Of a DNA stretch of 64,000 nucleotides, positions 44,349 through 52,163 are shown piece by piece. The stretch is from Mycolicibacterium anyangense (GTDB lineage Bacteria > Actinomycetota > Actinomycetes > Mycobacteriales > Mycobacteriaceae): positions 4,402,001 through 4,466,000 of the forward strand of contig NZ_AP022620.1 of the NCBI RefSeq assembly GCF_010731855.1. The letters are read 5' to 3'. Under the pieces are notes generated by a model, which was not told the DNA's origin, ran no database searches, and saw only the letters and a program-made list of their open reading frames with translations. Position 1 is the first letter of the stretch, and the number at the start of each line of letters is the position of its first letter. The position numbers and the translations under genes are program-made.

Positions 44349-44867
44349 CTATCCGACGGTCGACGGGGCTGGGGGCTTGACCGGTGTCAGTCCGGTCCCG
44401 CCGGGACCTACCTTGGCCGAGGTCGGGGAGTTCTCCACGGGGCTGTGTTCGACCGGCGCGGGTACCTCGACCGGCGTCAGGCCGACCGGAATCGGCACAC
44501 CGTTGGAGTCGATCGTGGTGGGCATCGGTGACGGGACCGCGCCGACCTTGATGCCGCGCTGCGTGCTGGCGGCCGGGTCGGTGGGCGAGGCCGGAGCGAC
44601 GGACTTCGGCTTGATGGGTGCGCTCGGACCGGGCACGGGCGGTGCGGACTCTCCGCCACCCCGGGCAGGCGATGCGGGCGGCCGCTGCGCAGGTGACTTG
44701 ATACCGCCGCCGGGGCCCCGCCCGGAGTCCGCGCTGGTCGATGTCGACCCGCCGGTCTCGGCCGCGGCGACACTCGCCAGGCCCAGTGCAGCGCCGCCGA
44801 GGATCACCGCACCAACGACGGGTGCGGCCAGGAACCGAATGGCCGGATGTGTGATGGTCAGTGTCAT
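44349..44867 (-). CDS. Proline-rich exported protein, third of a tandem set
   Basis: A 172-residue exported protein. The signal region AIRFLAAPVVGAVILGGAALGLA ends at SVAAAETGG, a plausible cleavage site. The rest is low-complexity Pro/Ser/Gly/Ala (for example KSPAQRPPASPARGGG), without cysteines, so it is probably an extended wall or surface protein. ATG 44867 is preferred over upstream starts because it begins the signal peptide. The FLAAPV signal motif recurs in the two small proteins upstream (44953-45156 and 45176-45355), making three related tandem genes. No known family. Confidence 0.78.
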   Translation of the reverse strand: MTLTITHPAIRFLAAPVVGAVILGGAALGLASVAAAETGGSTSTSADSGRGPGGGIKSPAQRPPASPARGGGESAPPVPGPSAPIKPKSVAPASPTDPAASTQRGIKVGAVPSPMPTTIDSNGVPIPVGLTPVEVPAPVEHSPVENSPTSAKVGPGGTGLTPVKPPAPSTVG

Positions 44868-44952
44868 TTCTTCGCTCGTTTCGTGTAATTGTTTGTGGCT
44901 GATGGCATTCGGTGTGCGCGGGTGCTCGCGGGTGCTTGCGGGCACTGAGGTA

Positions 44953-45156
44953 TCACTCCTCCCCGCCGTTGTGCTGATGGCGCACACCGGCGCCCTGGGC
45001 GGCTTCCATGCCGATGTGCGCGGTGCCGGCGGCGCCGTAGTCGGCCAGGTTGGTCGAGTGGCTCTGGCCGGAGATGAACGTTCCGGTGAAGATTCCACAG
45101 GCTGCGACGGGCGCGGCGAGGAAGGTGGCGAGGCGGATTTTGGTGCTGCGGTTCAT
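44953..45156 (-). CDS. Small exported protein, second of a tandem set
   Basis: A 67-residue protein with a clear signal: RLATFLAAPVAACGIFTGTF. The mature part is polar with SHSTNLADYGAAGTAHIG and a His-rich end (VRHQHNGGEE). AAAGG precedes the ATG. It starts 20 nt after the stop of the 59-residue gene and is followed 86 nt later by the Pro-rich protein. The shared LAAP/LAGP signal core suggests duplication. Function unknown; the divergent two-component system next door is a candidate regulator. Confidence 0.72.
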   Translation of the reverse strand: MNRSTKIRLATFLAAPVAACGIFTGTFISGQSHSTNLADYGAAGTAHIGMEAAQGAGVRHQHNGGEE

Positions 45157-45175
45157 GGTCGTGTGGCCTTTCGGG

Positions 45176-45355
45176 TCAGATGGTGAGGGTGACCAGGTGC
45201 GTCGGGGTCGACGGGGTGCCGGCAGCGCTGGTACTCAGGCCCATGGTGTCGGCGGCCGCCGGTGTGTCGATGACAAGAGCGCTGGCCAGGACGCCCATCG
45301 CGAGCGTGGGCCCGGCCAGGACGGTGGCGAAGCTGCGAGCGAATGTGCGGTCCAT
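45176..45355 (-). CDS. Small exported protein, first of a tandem set (59 aa)
   Basis: A 59-residue protein read directly from the minus strand: ATG at 45355, TGA at 45176-45178. It begins MDRTFARSFATVLAGPTLAM, a signal with a hydrophobic core, a cleavage-like TPAAADT, and a Ser/Thr/Pro tail ending VTLTI. AGGGAGA 6-7 nt before the ATG supports translation. It resembles the next two genes in its signal (FATVLAGP against FLAAP). It diverges from the NarL-type response regulator 148 nt away, and the gap carries a 16-bp palindrome. Function unknown. Confidence 0.68.
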   Translation of the reverse strand: MDRTFARSFATVLAGPTLAMGVLASALVIDTPAAADTMGLSTSAAGTPSTPTHLVTLTI

Positions 45356-45467
45356 GTCCGTCTCCCTTGCTGTCGGTGCCGGGCGTTCTCGGCTGTGATT
45401 CGACTATCGCCCGGCCACGCTCCGCGGTCTGTCCGCCGACCGGGCCCTTCGGGTGATGAAGTGTTTG

Positions 45468-45483
45468 TCCCCCGATCGGGGGA
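45468..45483. promoter_or_regulatory. 16-bp palindrome upstream of the response regulator
   Basis: TCCCCCGATCGGGGGA is a perfect palindrome ending 20 nt before the response-regulator start (45504) and 113 nt before the small exported protein start on the other strand. It is a likely binding site for this NarL/LuxR-type regulator itself (inference). Confidence 0.5.
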
Positions 45484-45503
45484 ACCTGTGCGAAGCTCTC
45501 GCC

Positions 45504-46148
45504 ATGTCCCAGAACCGCAAGGTGCGCGTTGTCGTCGGTGACGATCACCCACTGTTCCGCGACGGCCTAGTCCGGGCTCTCGGCGGCAGCGGTGAGATCG
45601 AGGTGATCGCCGAGGCCGAGGACGGCCCGTCGGCGCTGTCGCTGATCAAGGAGCACCAGCCCGATGTGGCGCTGCTGGACTATCAGATGCCGGGGATGGA
45701 CGGTGCCGAGGTGGCCGCGGCGGTGGTCCGCGACGAACTGGCTACCCGGGTGCTTCTGGTCTCTGCGCACGACGAAGCCGAGATCGTCTACCACGCCCTG
45801 CAGCAGGGGGCCGCGGGTTACCTGCCCAAGGACTCGACACGCTCGGAAATCGTCAATGCCGTGCTCGACTGCGCCAAGGGCCGTGACGTGCTCGCGCCGC
45901 GCCTGGCCTCGGGTCTGGCCGTGGAGATCCGTCGCCGCGCCGAACCTTCGGGCCCCGCGCTCAGCGCGCGGGAACGCGAAGTGCTCGGCATGATCGCCCA
46001 CGGGCGCAGCATCCCCTCGATCGCCGAGGAACTGTTCCTGGCGCCCTCGACGGTCAAGACCCACGTCCAGCGCCTCTACGAGAAACTGGGCGTCAGCGAC
46101 CGGGCCGCCGCGGTCGCTGAGGCGATGCGCCGCGGACTCCTGGAGTAA
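45504..46148 (+). CDS. NarL/LuxR-type response regulator
   Basis: A 214-residue regulator. The receiver domain (5-125) has acidic pair D13/D14, phospho-acceptor D59 in ALLDYQMPGMDG, conserved Ser in LLVSAHD, and Lys in LPKDSTR. The C-terminal LuxR helix-turn-helix (about 148-212) has LSAREREVLGMIAHGRS and STVKTHVQRLYEKLGV. ATG 45504 is used; an in-frame start at 45453 would run through the palindrome. The kinase gene starts 1 nt after its stop. Divergent from the tandem exported-protein genes. Confidence 0.93.
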   Translation: MSQNRKVRVVVGDDHPLFRDGLVRALGGSGEIEVIAEAEDGPSALSLIKEHQPDVALLDYQMPGMDGAEVAAAVVRDELATRVLLVSAHDEAEIVYHALQQGAAGYLPKDSTRSEIVNAVLDCAKGRDVLAPRLASGLAVEIRRRAEPSGPALSAREREVLGMIAHGRSIPSIAEELFLAPSTVKTHVQRLYEKLGVSDRAAAVAEAMRRGLLE

Positions 46149-46149
46149 C

Positions 46150-47349
46150 GTGCCGCGCGGGGTCGCCCAGATGCTCGATTACCTGACCACCGAGCCGGTC
46201 CGGGTCGCCGCAGTCCTGCGTCTGCCGTTGATCGTCCTGATGGCGCTGCTGGTCTACATCCAGGACGTCGAACACTGGCTGCCCGACGTGTACGGCGCTG
46301 TGCTGCTGCTCTACGCGGCCTTCGCGGTGGTGTGGCTGGTGGTCGTCCTGCGTATCCCGATCCGGTGGTGGTTCGGGGTGGCCTCGACCGCCGTCGACGT
46401 CCTCGTGGTGCTGGTGCTGTGTCTGGTCTCCGGCGGGGCGACGGTGTGGCTGCTACCGGTGTTCTTCCTGGTGCCGATCACGGTCGCCTTCCTGGACCGT
46501 CCCGAACTCACTGCGGCACTGGGGTTGAGCGCCGCTGGCGGCTACCTGCTCGCCTGGATCGTCTACTCCAAGCGCGACGACACCGTGGGCCTGCCCAATG
46601 TCGTCTACGTTCAGGTCGGCTGCTTGCTCTGGCTCGCCGCGGCGACCACCGCGCTGTGCTATGTCTTGTCGAAGCGACGGTCCCGGGTGCGTGCCCTGCT
46701 GGACGTACGCAGGCGGCTGGTGGCCGAATCGATGCAGGCCGATGAACGCAACAACCGGCAACTGTCCGAACAGTTGCACGACGGTCCGTTGCAGAACCTG
46801 CTGGCGGCGCGTCTGGACCTCGAGGATCTGCGGGACAACCCCACCGGGGAGGGGTTCGATCGGGTCGATGCCGCGCTGCGCGAAACGGTCACCCTGCTGC
46901 GCGACACCGTCACCACCCTGCACCCGCAGGTACTGGCCCAGGTCGGGCTGGGCCCCGCCCTGCGGGAGTTGGTGCGGCAGTACGAGCAACGCTGGGACGT
47001 CACCTTCGACTGCGAGATCGACGAGGTCGGCAAGCCTCGCGCCCAGGCCCTGCTCTACCGAGCCGCGCGCGAGCTTCTGTCCAACGCGCACAAGCACTCT
47101 CGCGCGAGCCGGGTACAGGTGGATGTGCACCGGGTGGCCGGTGCCGTCGTACTGCGGGTGGTCGACGACGGAGTGGGCTTCGACCCTTCGGTGCTGGAGA
47201 GCAAGGTGGCCGACGGCCACATCGGGCTGGCGTCGTTGGTGGTCGGGATCGAGGAGATGGGCGGTTCGGTCCGATTCGCCCACACCGGTGGCGGCGGGGC
47301 CACCACGGTGGTCACGATGCCCGAGGCGGAACCACCGAACCAGCTGTGA
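46150..47349 (+). CDS. Membrane histidine kinase of the NarL-partner (HisKA_3) type
   Basis: A 399-residue sensor kinase. About five to six hydrophobic helices (18-172) form an N-terminal sensor with no large extracytoplasmic domain, so it may sense the membrane or a small ligand. The HisKA_3 dimerisation domain has phospho-His H210 in SEQLHDGPLQN, and the ATPase domain has ELLSNAHKHSRAS and VDDGVGFDPS. GTG 46150 begins 1 nt after the regulator stop. It should phosphorylate the preceding response regulator. The signal is unknown. Confidence 0.92.
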   Translation: MPRGVAQMLDYLTTEPVRVAAVLRLPLIVLMALLVYIQDVEHWLPDVYGAVLLLYAAFAVVWLVVVLRIPIRWWFGVASTAVDVLVVLVLCLVSGGATVWLLPVFFLVPITVAFLDRPELTAALGLSAAGGYLLAWIVYSKRDDTVGLPNVVYVQVGCLLWLAAATTALCYVLSKRRSRVRALLDVRRRLVAESMQADERNNRQLSEQLHDGPLQNLLAARLDLEDLRDNPTGEGFDRVDAALRETVTLLRDTVTTLHPQVLAQVGLGPALRELVRQYEQRWDVTFDCEIDEVGKPRAQALLYRAARELLSNAHKHSRASRVQVDVHRVAGAVVLRVVDDGVGFDPSVLESKVADGHIGLASLVVGIEEMGGSVRFAHTGGGGATTVVTMPEAEPPNQL

Positions 47350-47352
47350 AGC

Positions 47353-47384
47353 CGCCCGTCTGCGCCGAAACCGACGAACGGGCG
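47353..47384. terminator. Weak hairpin in the kinase/thioesterase convergent gap
   Basis: CGCCCGT (47353-47359) pairs with ACGGGCG (47378-47384) around an 18-nt loop. It lies just after the kinase stop. It has no T-run. Confidence 0.35.
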
Positions 47385-47408
47385 CGGAAAGTCAAGTAGT
47401 TCAAGCCA

Positions 47409-47882
47409 TTACGTCAATCTCGGCGAACCGAGAGACAGGGTCGCCAGCTTGGCGCGGTCGTCGTCGGTGAATGGCACCGGGCCGTCGTCTCCCAGCAGCA
47501 CCAGCACGGTGTCAGCCACACCGACACAGGCGTCATTGACGAACAGCGCGGTGGACTGCACGAAGGATGTTCGCCCGATCCGCCCCACTCCGGCTCCGGT
47601 GGTGACCAGTGCCGGCCAGTGCACCTCGGCCAGGAAATGGACGGCGTTCTGAGAGTTCACCAGCCGGAACTCGCGGGTGGTGACGTTATAGGCGTCGGGG
47701 AACAGGAGGCGGTTCATCAGAGCTCGCGCGTTCTCGTGCATCGACTCCAGCGCCAGGTTGTTGGCATGGCCGTTGGTGTCGAGATCGGCGTAGCGAACCT
47801 GGACTGTGTCGATGACGGGGTAGCTGTCCAGCCGCAGTCGCGCCGGATCGGGCCGCGCGGCGGTGGTCGTCCATTCAGTCAC
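47409..47882 (-). CDS. Hotdog-fold acyl-CoA/4-hydroxybenzoyl-CoA thioesterase-like (Rv0163-like)
   Basis: A 157-residue thioesterase. The YADLDTNGHANNLAL stretch (about residues 31-45) holds the catalytic Asp and the Gly-His-x-Asn pair of 4HBT-type enzymes. It should hydrolyse acyl-CoA or acyl-carrier thioesters in the cytoplasm. ATG 47882 faces the ABC transporter promoter. By gene order near the mce1 locus it corresponds to Rv0163 of M. tuberculosis, from memory. Chain-length preference is unknown. Confidence 0.88.
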   Translation of the reverse strand: MTEWTTTAARPDPARLRLDSYPVIDTVQVRYADLDTNGHANNLALESMHENARALMNRLLFPDAYNVTTREFRLVNSQNAVHFLAEVHWPALVTTGAGVGRIGRTSFVQSTALFVNDACVGVADTVLVLLGDDGPVPFTDDDRAKLATLSLGSPRLT

Positions 47883-47975
47883 AAGGTGGTGAGCCTAGCC
47901 GCCGGGCTGCGCGGACTTTCACTCGCGCTGAGCCCAGCCATTCCCATCCTGTGAGTTCGTCGTCACAGTGTCCGG

Positions 47976-48839
47976 GTGTCTGTGTTCGTTGACGTGACCC
48001 CTGATGGCGGGGCTCGGCCGGCCGCTGCTGATCCGCAGTCCTCGGCCAGGTGGCTGGGCGTGGCCAAACGGGCGGGGCTGCCCCTGCTGTCGGTGCTGGT
48101 GTTCTTCGTGGTCTGGCAACTCGCCGCGGCCAGTGAGATCTGGAACCAGACGTTCGTCCCCTATCCGAGCACGGTGTGGCACGCCTTCATCGACGTCTCC
48201 ACCACCCATGATGGCGTCCGCGGCTATGCGGGGTATCTGCTGTGGGAGCACCTCTATATGACCCTGCGCCGGGTGTTCGTCGGCGTGGTCATCGGCGTTG
48301 CGGTCGGTGTCCTGCTCGGCCTGGCCATGGGCTCGATCCCCTGGGTGCGCAGCGTGCTGGAGCCGTGGCTGACCTTCCTGCGGGCGCTGCCGCCGTTGGC
48401 CTACTTCTTCCTGCTGGTGATCTGGCTCGGTATCGACGAGGCACCCAAGATCACGCTGCTGGCGCTGGCCGCGCTCCCACCTGCAGCAGTCGCGACCACC
48501 GCGGCCGTGGTGGCCGTGCCGGTGAGCCTGGTCGAGGCTGCCCGGGCGCTCGGCGCATCACGGCGTGACGTGGTGCGCGACATTGTCATCCCGTCCGCTC
48601 TGCCGGAGACCTTCACCGGCATCCGCCTTGCGGTCGGCATGGCCTACTCGTCGGTGGTTGCCGCCGAATTGTTCAACGGAATCCCCGGTATCGGCGGCCT
48701 GGTCAAGGACGCCAGCAATTACAACAACACTCCCGTGGTGCTCGTGGGCATCTTCGCCATCGGCATCTCGGGTTTGGTGATCGACGGTCTGCTGCGCTCG
48801 GTCGAGCGTCGCGCCGTCCCCTGGAGAGGAAAGGTATGA
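47976..48839 (+). CDS. ABC transporter permease, taurine/nitrate/sulfonate type
   Basis: A 287-residue permease of the SsuC/TauC class. Six helices are evident, and the conserved EAA loop is EAARALGASRRDVVRDIVIPSALP (about 187-210). GTG 47976 is used, with GTG 47982 as an alternative; a CACAGT hexamer 6 nt upstream suggests a leaderless transcript. The next gene overlaps by ATGA. First gene of the permease, solute-binding protein, ATPase unit. Substrate family is inferred from type only. Confidence 0.92.
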   Translation: MSVFVDVTPDGGARPAAADPQSSARWLGVAKRAGLPLLSVLVFFVVWQLAAASEIWNQTFVPYPSTVWHAFIDVSTTHDGVRGYAGYLLWEHLYMTLRRVFVGVVIGVAVGVLLGLAMGSIPWVRSVLEPWLTFLRALPPLAYFFLLVIWLGIDEAPKITLLALAALPPAAVATTAAVVAVPVSLVEAARALGASRRDVVRDIVIPSALPETFTGIRLAVGMAYSSVVAAELFNGIPGIGGLVKDASNYNNTPVVLVGIFAIGISGLVIDGLLRSVERRAVPWRGKV

Positions 48840-49870
48840 AGCTGAGGAGAATTGCCGCCGTCGCACTCGCCGCGATCACCATGATCGGGATGGCGGGATG
48901 CTCGGTCGATCACGGCAAGAACGATGCGGGCAAGCCGACGCTGCGCATCGGGTACCAGACCTTCCCCAGCGGAGACCTGATCGTCAAGAACAACCGGTGG
49001 CTGGAAGACGCGTTGCCGGACTACAACATCAAGTGGATCAAGTTCGACTCCGGCGCCGACGTGAACACCGCGTTCATCGCCAAGGAGCTCGACTTCGGCG
49101 CCCTGGGCTCCAGCCCGGTCGCGCGTGGTCTGTCCGCCCCGCTCAACATTCCCTACAGCGTGGCCTTCGTCCTCGACGTCGCCGGCGACAACGAGGCGCT
49201 GGTCGCCCGCAACGGCAGCGGCATCAACTCGATCGCCGATCTCAAGGGCAAGCGGGTGGCCACCCCGTTCGCGTCCACCGCGCACTACAGTCTGCTGGCC
49301 GCACTGGCCCAGAATGGCTTGTCGCCCAGCGACGTTCAGTTGATCGACCTGCAGCCGCAGGCGATCCTGGCGGCCTGGGAGCGCGGTGATATCGCGGCGG
49401 CCTACACCTGGCTGCCCACATTGGACCAGCTGCGCAAGAGCGGCAAGGACTTGATCACCAGCCGCCAGCTGGCCAAGGACGGCAAGCCGACCCTCGACCT
49501 CGCCGCGGTGGCCAACTCGTTCGCCAAAGATCACCCCGAGGTCGTCGACGTCTGGCGCAAGCAGCAGGCTCGGGCGCTGACCGTGATCCATGACGACCCG
49601 GCCGCGGCGGCCAAGGCCATCGGCGCCGAGATCGGGCTGTCGCCCGCCGACGTCGAGGGACAGCTCAAGCAGGGCGTGTACCTGACCCCGCAAGAGGTGG
49701 CATCGCCGCAGTGGCTGGGCACCCAGGGCAACCCGGGCAACGTGGCGGCCAACCTGGAGAGCGCCTCGCAGTTCCTCGCCGAGCAGAAGCAGATCCCGGC
49801 TGCCGCACCGCTCAAGACATTCCAGGACGCCATCTACACCCAGGGGTTACCGGATGTCATCACCAAGTGA
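48836..49870 (+). CDS. ABC transporter substrate-binding lipoprotein, TauA/SsuA type
   Basis: A 344-residue lipoprotein. The signal ends in a lipobox, IGMAGC, about residue 21, and the mature part is an NMT1/SsuA-like two-lobe binding domain with LRIGYQTFPSGDL and LGSSPVARGLSAPLN lining the pocket. Taurine, aliphatic sulfonate or similar small anions are likely substrates; the neighbouring sulfide operon is too distant to argue linkage. It overlaps the permease by 4 nt and the ATPase by 17 nt. Confidence 0.92.
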   Translation: MKLRRIAAVALAAITMIGMAGCSVDHGKNDAGKPTLRIGYQTFPSGDLIVKNNRWLEDALPDYNIKWIKFDSGADVNTAFIAKELDFGALGSSPVARGLSAPLNIPYSVAFVLDVAGDNEALVARNGSGINSIADLKGKRVATPFASTAHYSLLAALAQNGLSPSDVQLIDLQPQAILAAWERGDIAAAYTWLPTLDQLRKSGKDLITSRQLAKDGKPTLDLAAVANSFAKDHPEVVDVWRKQQARALTVIHDDPAAAAKAIGAEIGLSPADVEGQLKQGVYLTPQEVASPQWLGTQGNPGNVAANLESASQFLAEQKQIPAAAPLKTFQDAIYTQGLPDVITK

Positions 49871-50678
49871 GACGGTGGCCGGTGCCCAGGCACCCGCCCC
49901 GTCGGCCGCTCACACCGACGGCGGCATCCACATCAGTGGTGTCCAGCACCGATACGGCACGACGACGGCGCTGGGCCCGATCGACCTCGCCGTCGAACCC
50001 GGGTCCTTCCTGGTGCTCGTCGGTGCCTCGGGCTGCGGCAAGAGCACACTGCTTCGGCTGATCGCCGGTTTCGAGTCGCCCACCGAGGGCGAGTTGACGG
50101 TATCCGGCCGGCAGCCGGTGCCCGGGAAGACCGCGGGCGTGGTCTTCCAGCAGCCCCGGCTGTTCCCGTGGCGCTCGGTCGGCGGCAATATCGAACTGGC
50201 GCTGAAGTATTCGGGCACGCCGCGGGAACGCCGGGCGCAACGGCGCGACGAACTGCTGCACCGGGTCGGGCTGGAAGCCATCGGTGACCGCAAGATCTGG
50301 GAGATCAGCGGCGGCCAGCAGCAGCGGGTGGCGATCGCCAGGGCACTGGCCTCCGAACGCCCCGAAACCTCCCTGCTGCTGCTCGACGAGCCGTTCGCCG
50401 CGCTGGACGCCCTGACCCGCGAACGTCTGCAGGAGGACGTCCGTCAGGTCAGCGCCGAGTCGGGACGCACGACGGTGTTCGTCACGCACAGCGCCGACGA
50501 GGCAGCGTTCCTGGGTTCCAGGATCGTGGTGCTGACCCGCCGTCCGGGTCAGGTGGCACTGGATCTGCCGGTCGATCTACCGCGTAGCGGCGTCGATCCC
50601 GATGAGCTGCGGCGCTCACCGGAGTACACCCGGTTGCGCTCGGAAGTGGGACGGGCCGTGAAAGCAGCCGCGGCTTAG
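49854..50678 (+). CDS. ABC transporter ATP-binding protein, TauB/SsuB type
   Basis: A 274-residue ATPase. Walker A is GASGCGKST, the Q-loop VVFQQPRLFPW, the signature ISGGQQQRV, Walker B LLLLDEPFAALD and switch His in VFVTHSADEA. LFPWRSV is typical of the nitrate/sulfonate/taurine branch. The N-terminal 25 residues are a non-conserved tail. It overlaps the binding-protein gene by 17 nt and the convergent LtrA gene by 4 nt. With the two preceding genes it forms a complete importer. Confidence 0.95.
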   Translation: MSSPSETVAGAQAPAPSAAHTDGGIHISGVQHRYGTTTALGPIDLAVEPGSFLVLVGASGCGKSTLLRLIAGFESPTEGELTVSGRQPVPGKTAGVVFQQPRLFPWRSVGGNIELALKYSGTPRERRAQRRDELLHRVGLEAIGDRKIWEISGGQQQRVAIARALASERPETSLLLLDEPFAALDALTRERLQEDVRQVSAESGRTTVFVTHSADEAAFLGSRIVVLTRRPGQVALDLPVDLPRSGVDPDELRRSPEYTRLRSEVGRAVKAAAA

Positions 50679-51850
50679 CGGTTTTCGACACCATTCTCGG
50701 CACCGTTGCGGACGCCGTCTTGGATCCGGTGGCGCCAGCTGACCAGTGCGGCCGACGCGACCATAACGGCCGCCGCCCCAGCCGGTGGGTAGGGCAGTAA
50801 CGCGGTGGCGACCATCGCCGCGGTCAGCGCCAGCGTCCCGATCGCCTGCACCGTGTCCCGGCGTACCGCGTCGAGCACCAGCCAGGTGGCCAGGATGAAG
50901 ACCGCCAGCGGGATCGTCAACGTCAACCCGGCGAGGCCGTGCGGCAGGCGACTCTCGCCGAGGTTCTCGGCCACCGCGACCTCAACCCCGGCTGAGAACG
51001 CGGCCGCCGCGGCGAAGATGAAGTAATGCAGGTAGCCCCAGAAGAAGGCTCTGCGAAACGTCATCAGCTGGTCGTGCTGCGGGCGGTCGAAGTAGATCCA
51101 CCACATGGCCGCCACGATGACCAGCGAGCACGCCGCGCAGGCGATGAGGCCGCTTCGTGCATCGGTGTCCGACAGGCTTCCGATGATCGAATTCGCGCTG
51201 GCGAGAATGGATTCCCCGAGAACGATCAGGGTGAACAGTCCGTAGCGCTCGGCGATGTGGTGGTGATGGAACGCGGTGGGCCGATAGTGTTCGGCGATCG
51301 GTGACACCGAGAGGTCCGCCACCGCGAGCACCGCGAACAGCCAGACCGGGCCGCCGGTGATCGACCAGGTCACCCACAGCGACTGGACCACCACGATCCC
51401 GACGGCGTAGCGCACACAGGTGCCGCGGGACTGCTTATCGCTGATGGCCGCCCGCGTCCATTGCGCGGCCGCCGCCACGCGCATGATCACGTAGCCGACG
51501 ACGATCGCCCGAAAGTCGTTGTCCACCATGGCCCGTTGGGCTCCGGCGGCGATCGTCAGCGCGCCGGCCATCTGCACGAAGGTGGCGAAGCGGTACAGCC
51601 AGTCGTCGGTGTCGAAGGCACTGGAGAACCAGGTGAAGTTCAGCCAGGCATTGAAGATGGCGAAGAACACCATCGCGTAGGCGACCAAGCCGTGCCCGAA
51701 GTGCTGCTCTTCCCAGAGGTGGTGCAGGGCGCCGGAAGCCTGGGACACGGCGACGACGAACACCAGGTCGAACAGCAATTCCAGCGAGCTTGCCGCACGG
51801 TGCGGTTCGTGGGGATCGCGGGCGATCATCGCCCGCAGGCCGGCCGTCAA
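50675..51850 (-). CDS. Low-temperature-requirement protein A (LtrA) family membrane protein
   Basis: A membrane protein of 391 residues with about twelve hydrophobic helices. The opening RAASSLELLFDLVFVVAVSQ and HHHIAERYGLFTLIVLGES are the LtrA family signatures; the His-rich loop and ERYG region are conserved. Function unknown; named for a Listeria cold-growth gene. TTG 51850 is the annotated start; ATG 51829 is an alternative, and neither has a clear ribosome site. It overlaps the ATPase stop by 4 nt. The 36-residue microprotein gene precedes it by 30 nt on the same strand. Confidence 0.88.
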   Translation of the reverse strand: MTAGLRAMIARDPHEPHRAASSLELLFDLVFVVAVSQASGALHHLWEEQHFGHGLVAYAMVFFAIFNAWLNFTWFSSAFDTDDWLYRFATFVQMAGALTIAAGAQRAMVDNDFRAIVVGYVIMRVAAAAQWTRAAISDKQSRGTCVRYAVGIVVVQSLWVTWSITGGPVWLFAVLAVADLSVSPIAEHYRPTAFHHHHIAERYGLFTLIVLGESILASANSIIGSLSDTDARSGLIACAACSLVIVAAMWWIYFDRPQHDQLMTFRRAFFWGYLHYFIFAAAAAFSAGVEVAVAENLGESRLPHGLAGLTLTIPLAVFILATWLVLDAVRRDTVQAIGTLALTAAMVATALLPYPPAGAAAVMVASAALVSWRHRIQDGVRNGAENGVENR

Positions 51851-51880
51851 GGCAGGCGGCAGGAATTCACGAGGTTCCAG

Positions 51881-51991
51881 TTACACCGGCGGGTAGGCGG
51901 GCGGTGGGTAGACGCCGCGCAGCGCCCACGGCAGCCAGCTGAAGAAGTACTCGACCTCGTCACTCGCGTCGTAATCAGGATTCGGATCCAT
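51881..51991 (-). CDS. 36-residue acidic/aromatic microprotein
   Basis: A small frame read from the minus strand, ATG at 51991 to TAA at 51881-51883, with an AAAGG ribosome site 7-8 nt upstream. The peptide is acidic at the start (MDPNPDYDASDEVEYFFSW) and ends in an aromatic/Pro-rich segment (GVYPPPAYPPV). The track's longer version in this frame starts at a weaker upstream ATG. It lies divergent from the TetR gene at 52164, where M. tuberculosis has a small annotated frame beside Rv0158 (Rv0157A, from memory, unchecked). No function known. Confidence 0.55.
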   Translation of the reverse strand: MDPNPDYDASDEVEYFFSWLPWALRGVYPPPAYPPV

Positions 51992-52109
51992 ACCTGAACC
52001 TTTCCGCACCGGTACCACCGTTTCACTGCGGCACCGTGCTCCGCCTGTCCGGCAGTGTAGCCCGATGGGCCGTGCTGCAACACAGGTCAGGGGCATTGCC
52101 TAAACTGTC

Positions 52110-52119
52110 CAACTAGTTG
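52110..52119. promoter_or_regulatory. CAACTAGTTG palindrome upstream of the TetR gene
   Basis: A perfect 10-bp palindrome, 44 nt before the TetR ATG (52164) and 118 nt before the microprotein ATG. It is a candidate TetR auto-operator. It matches 13 of the 14 KstR motif positions, but only if the last fixed A is ignored. Confidence 0.4.
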
Positions 52120-52163
52120 ATAGATAGCCGGCCGCGGTCGGAGTAGGAACAAGCGAGGACACC

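Noticed and set aside
52108..52121. TCCAACTAGTTGAT as a second KstR site
   Set aside because: It fails the last fixed position of the consensus, and a TetR auto-operator explains it better.
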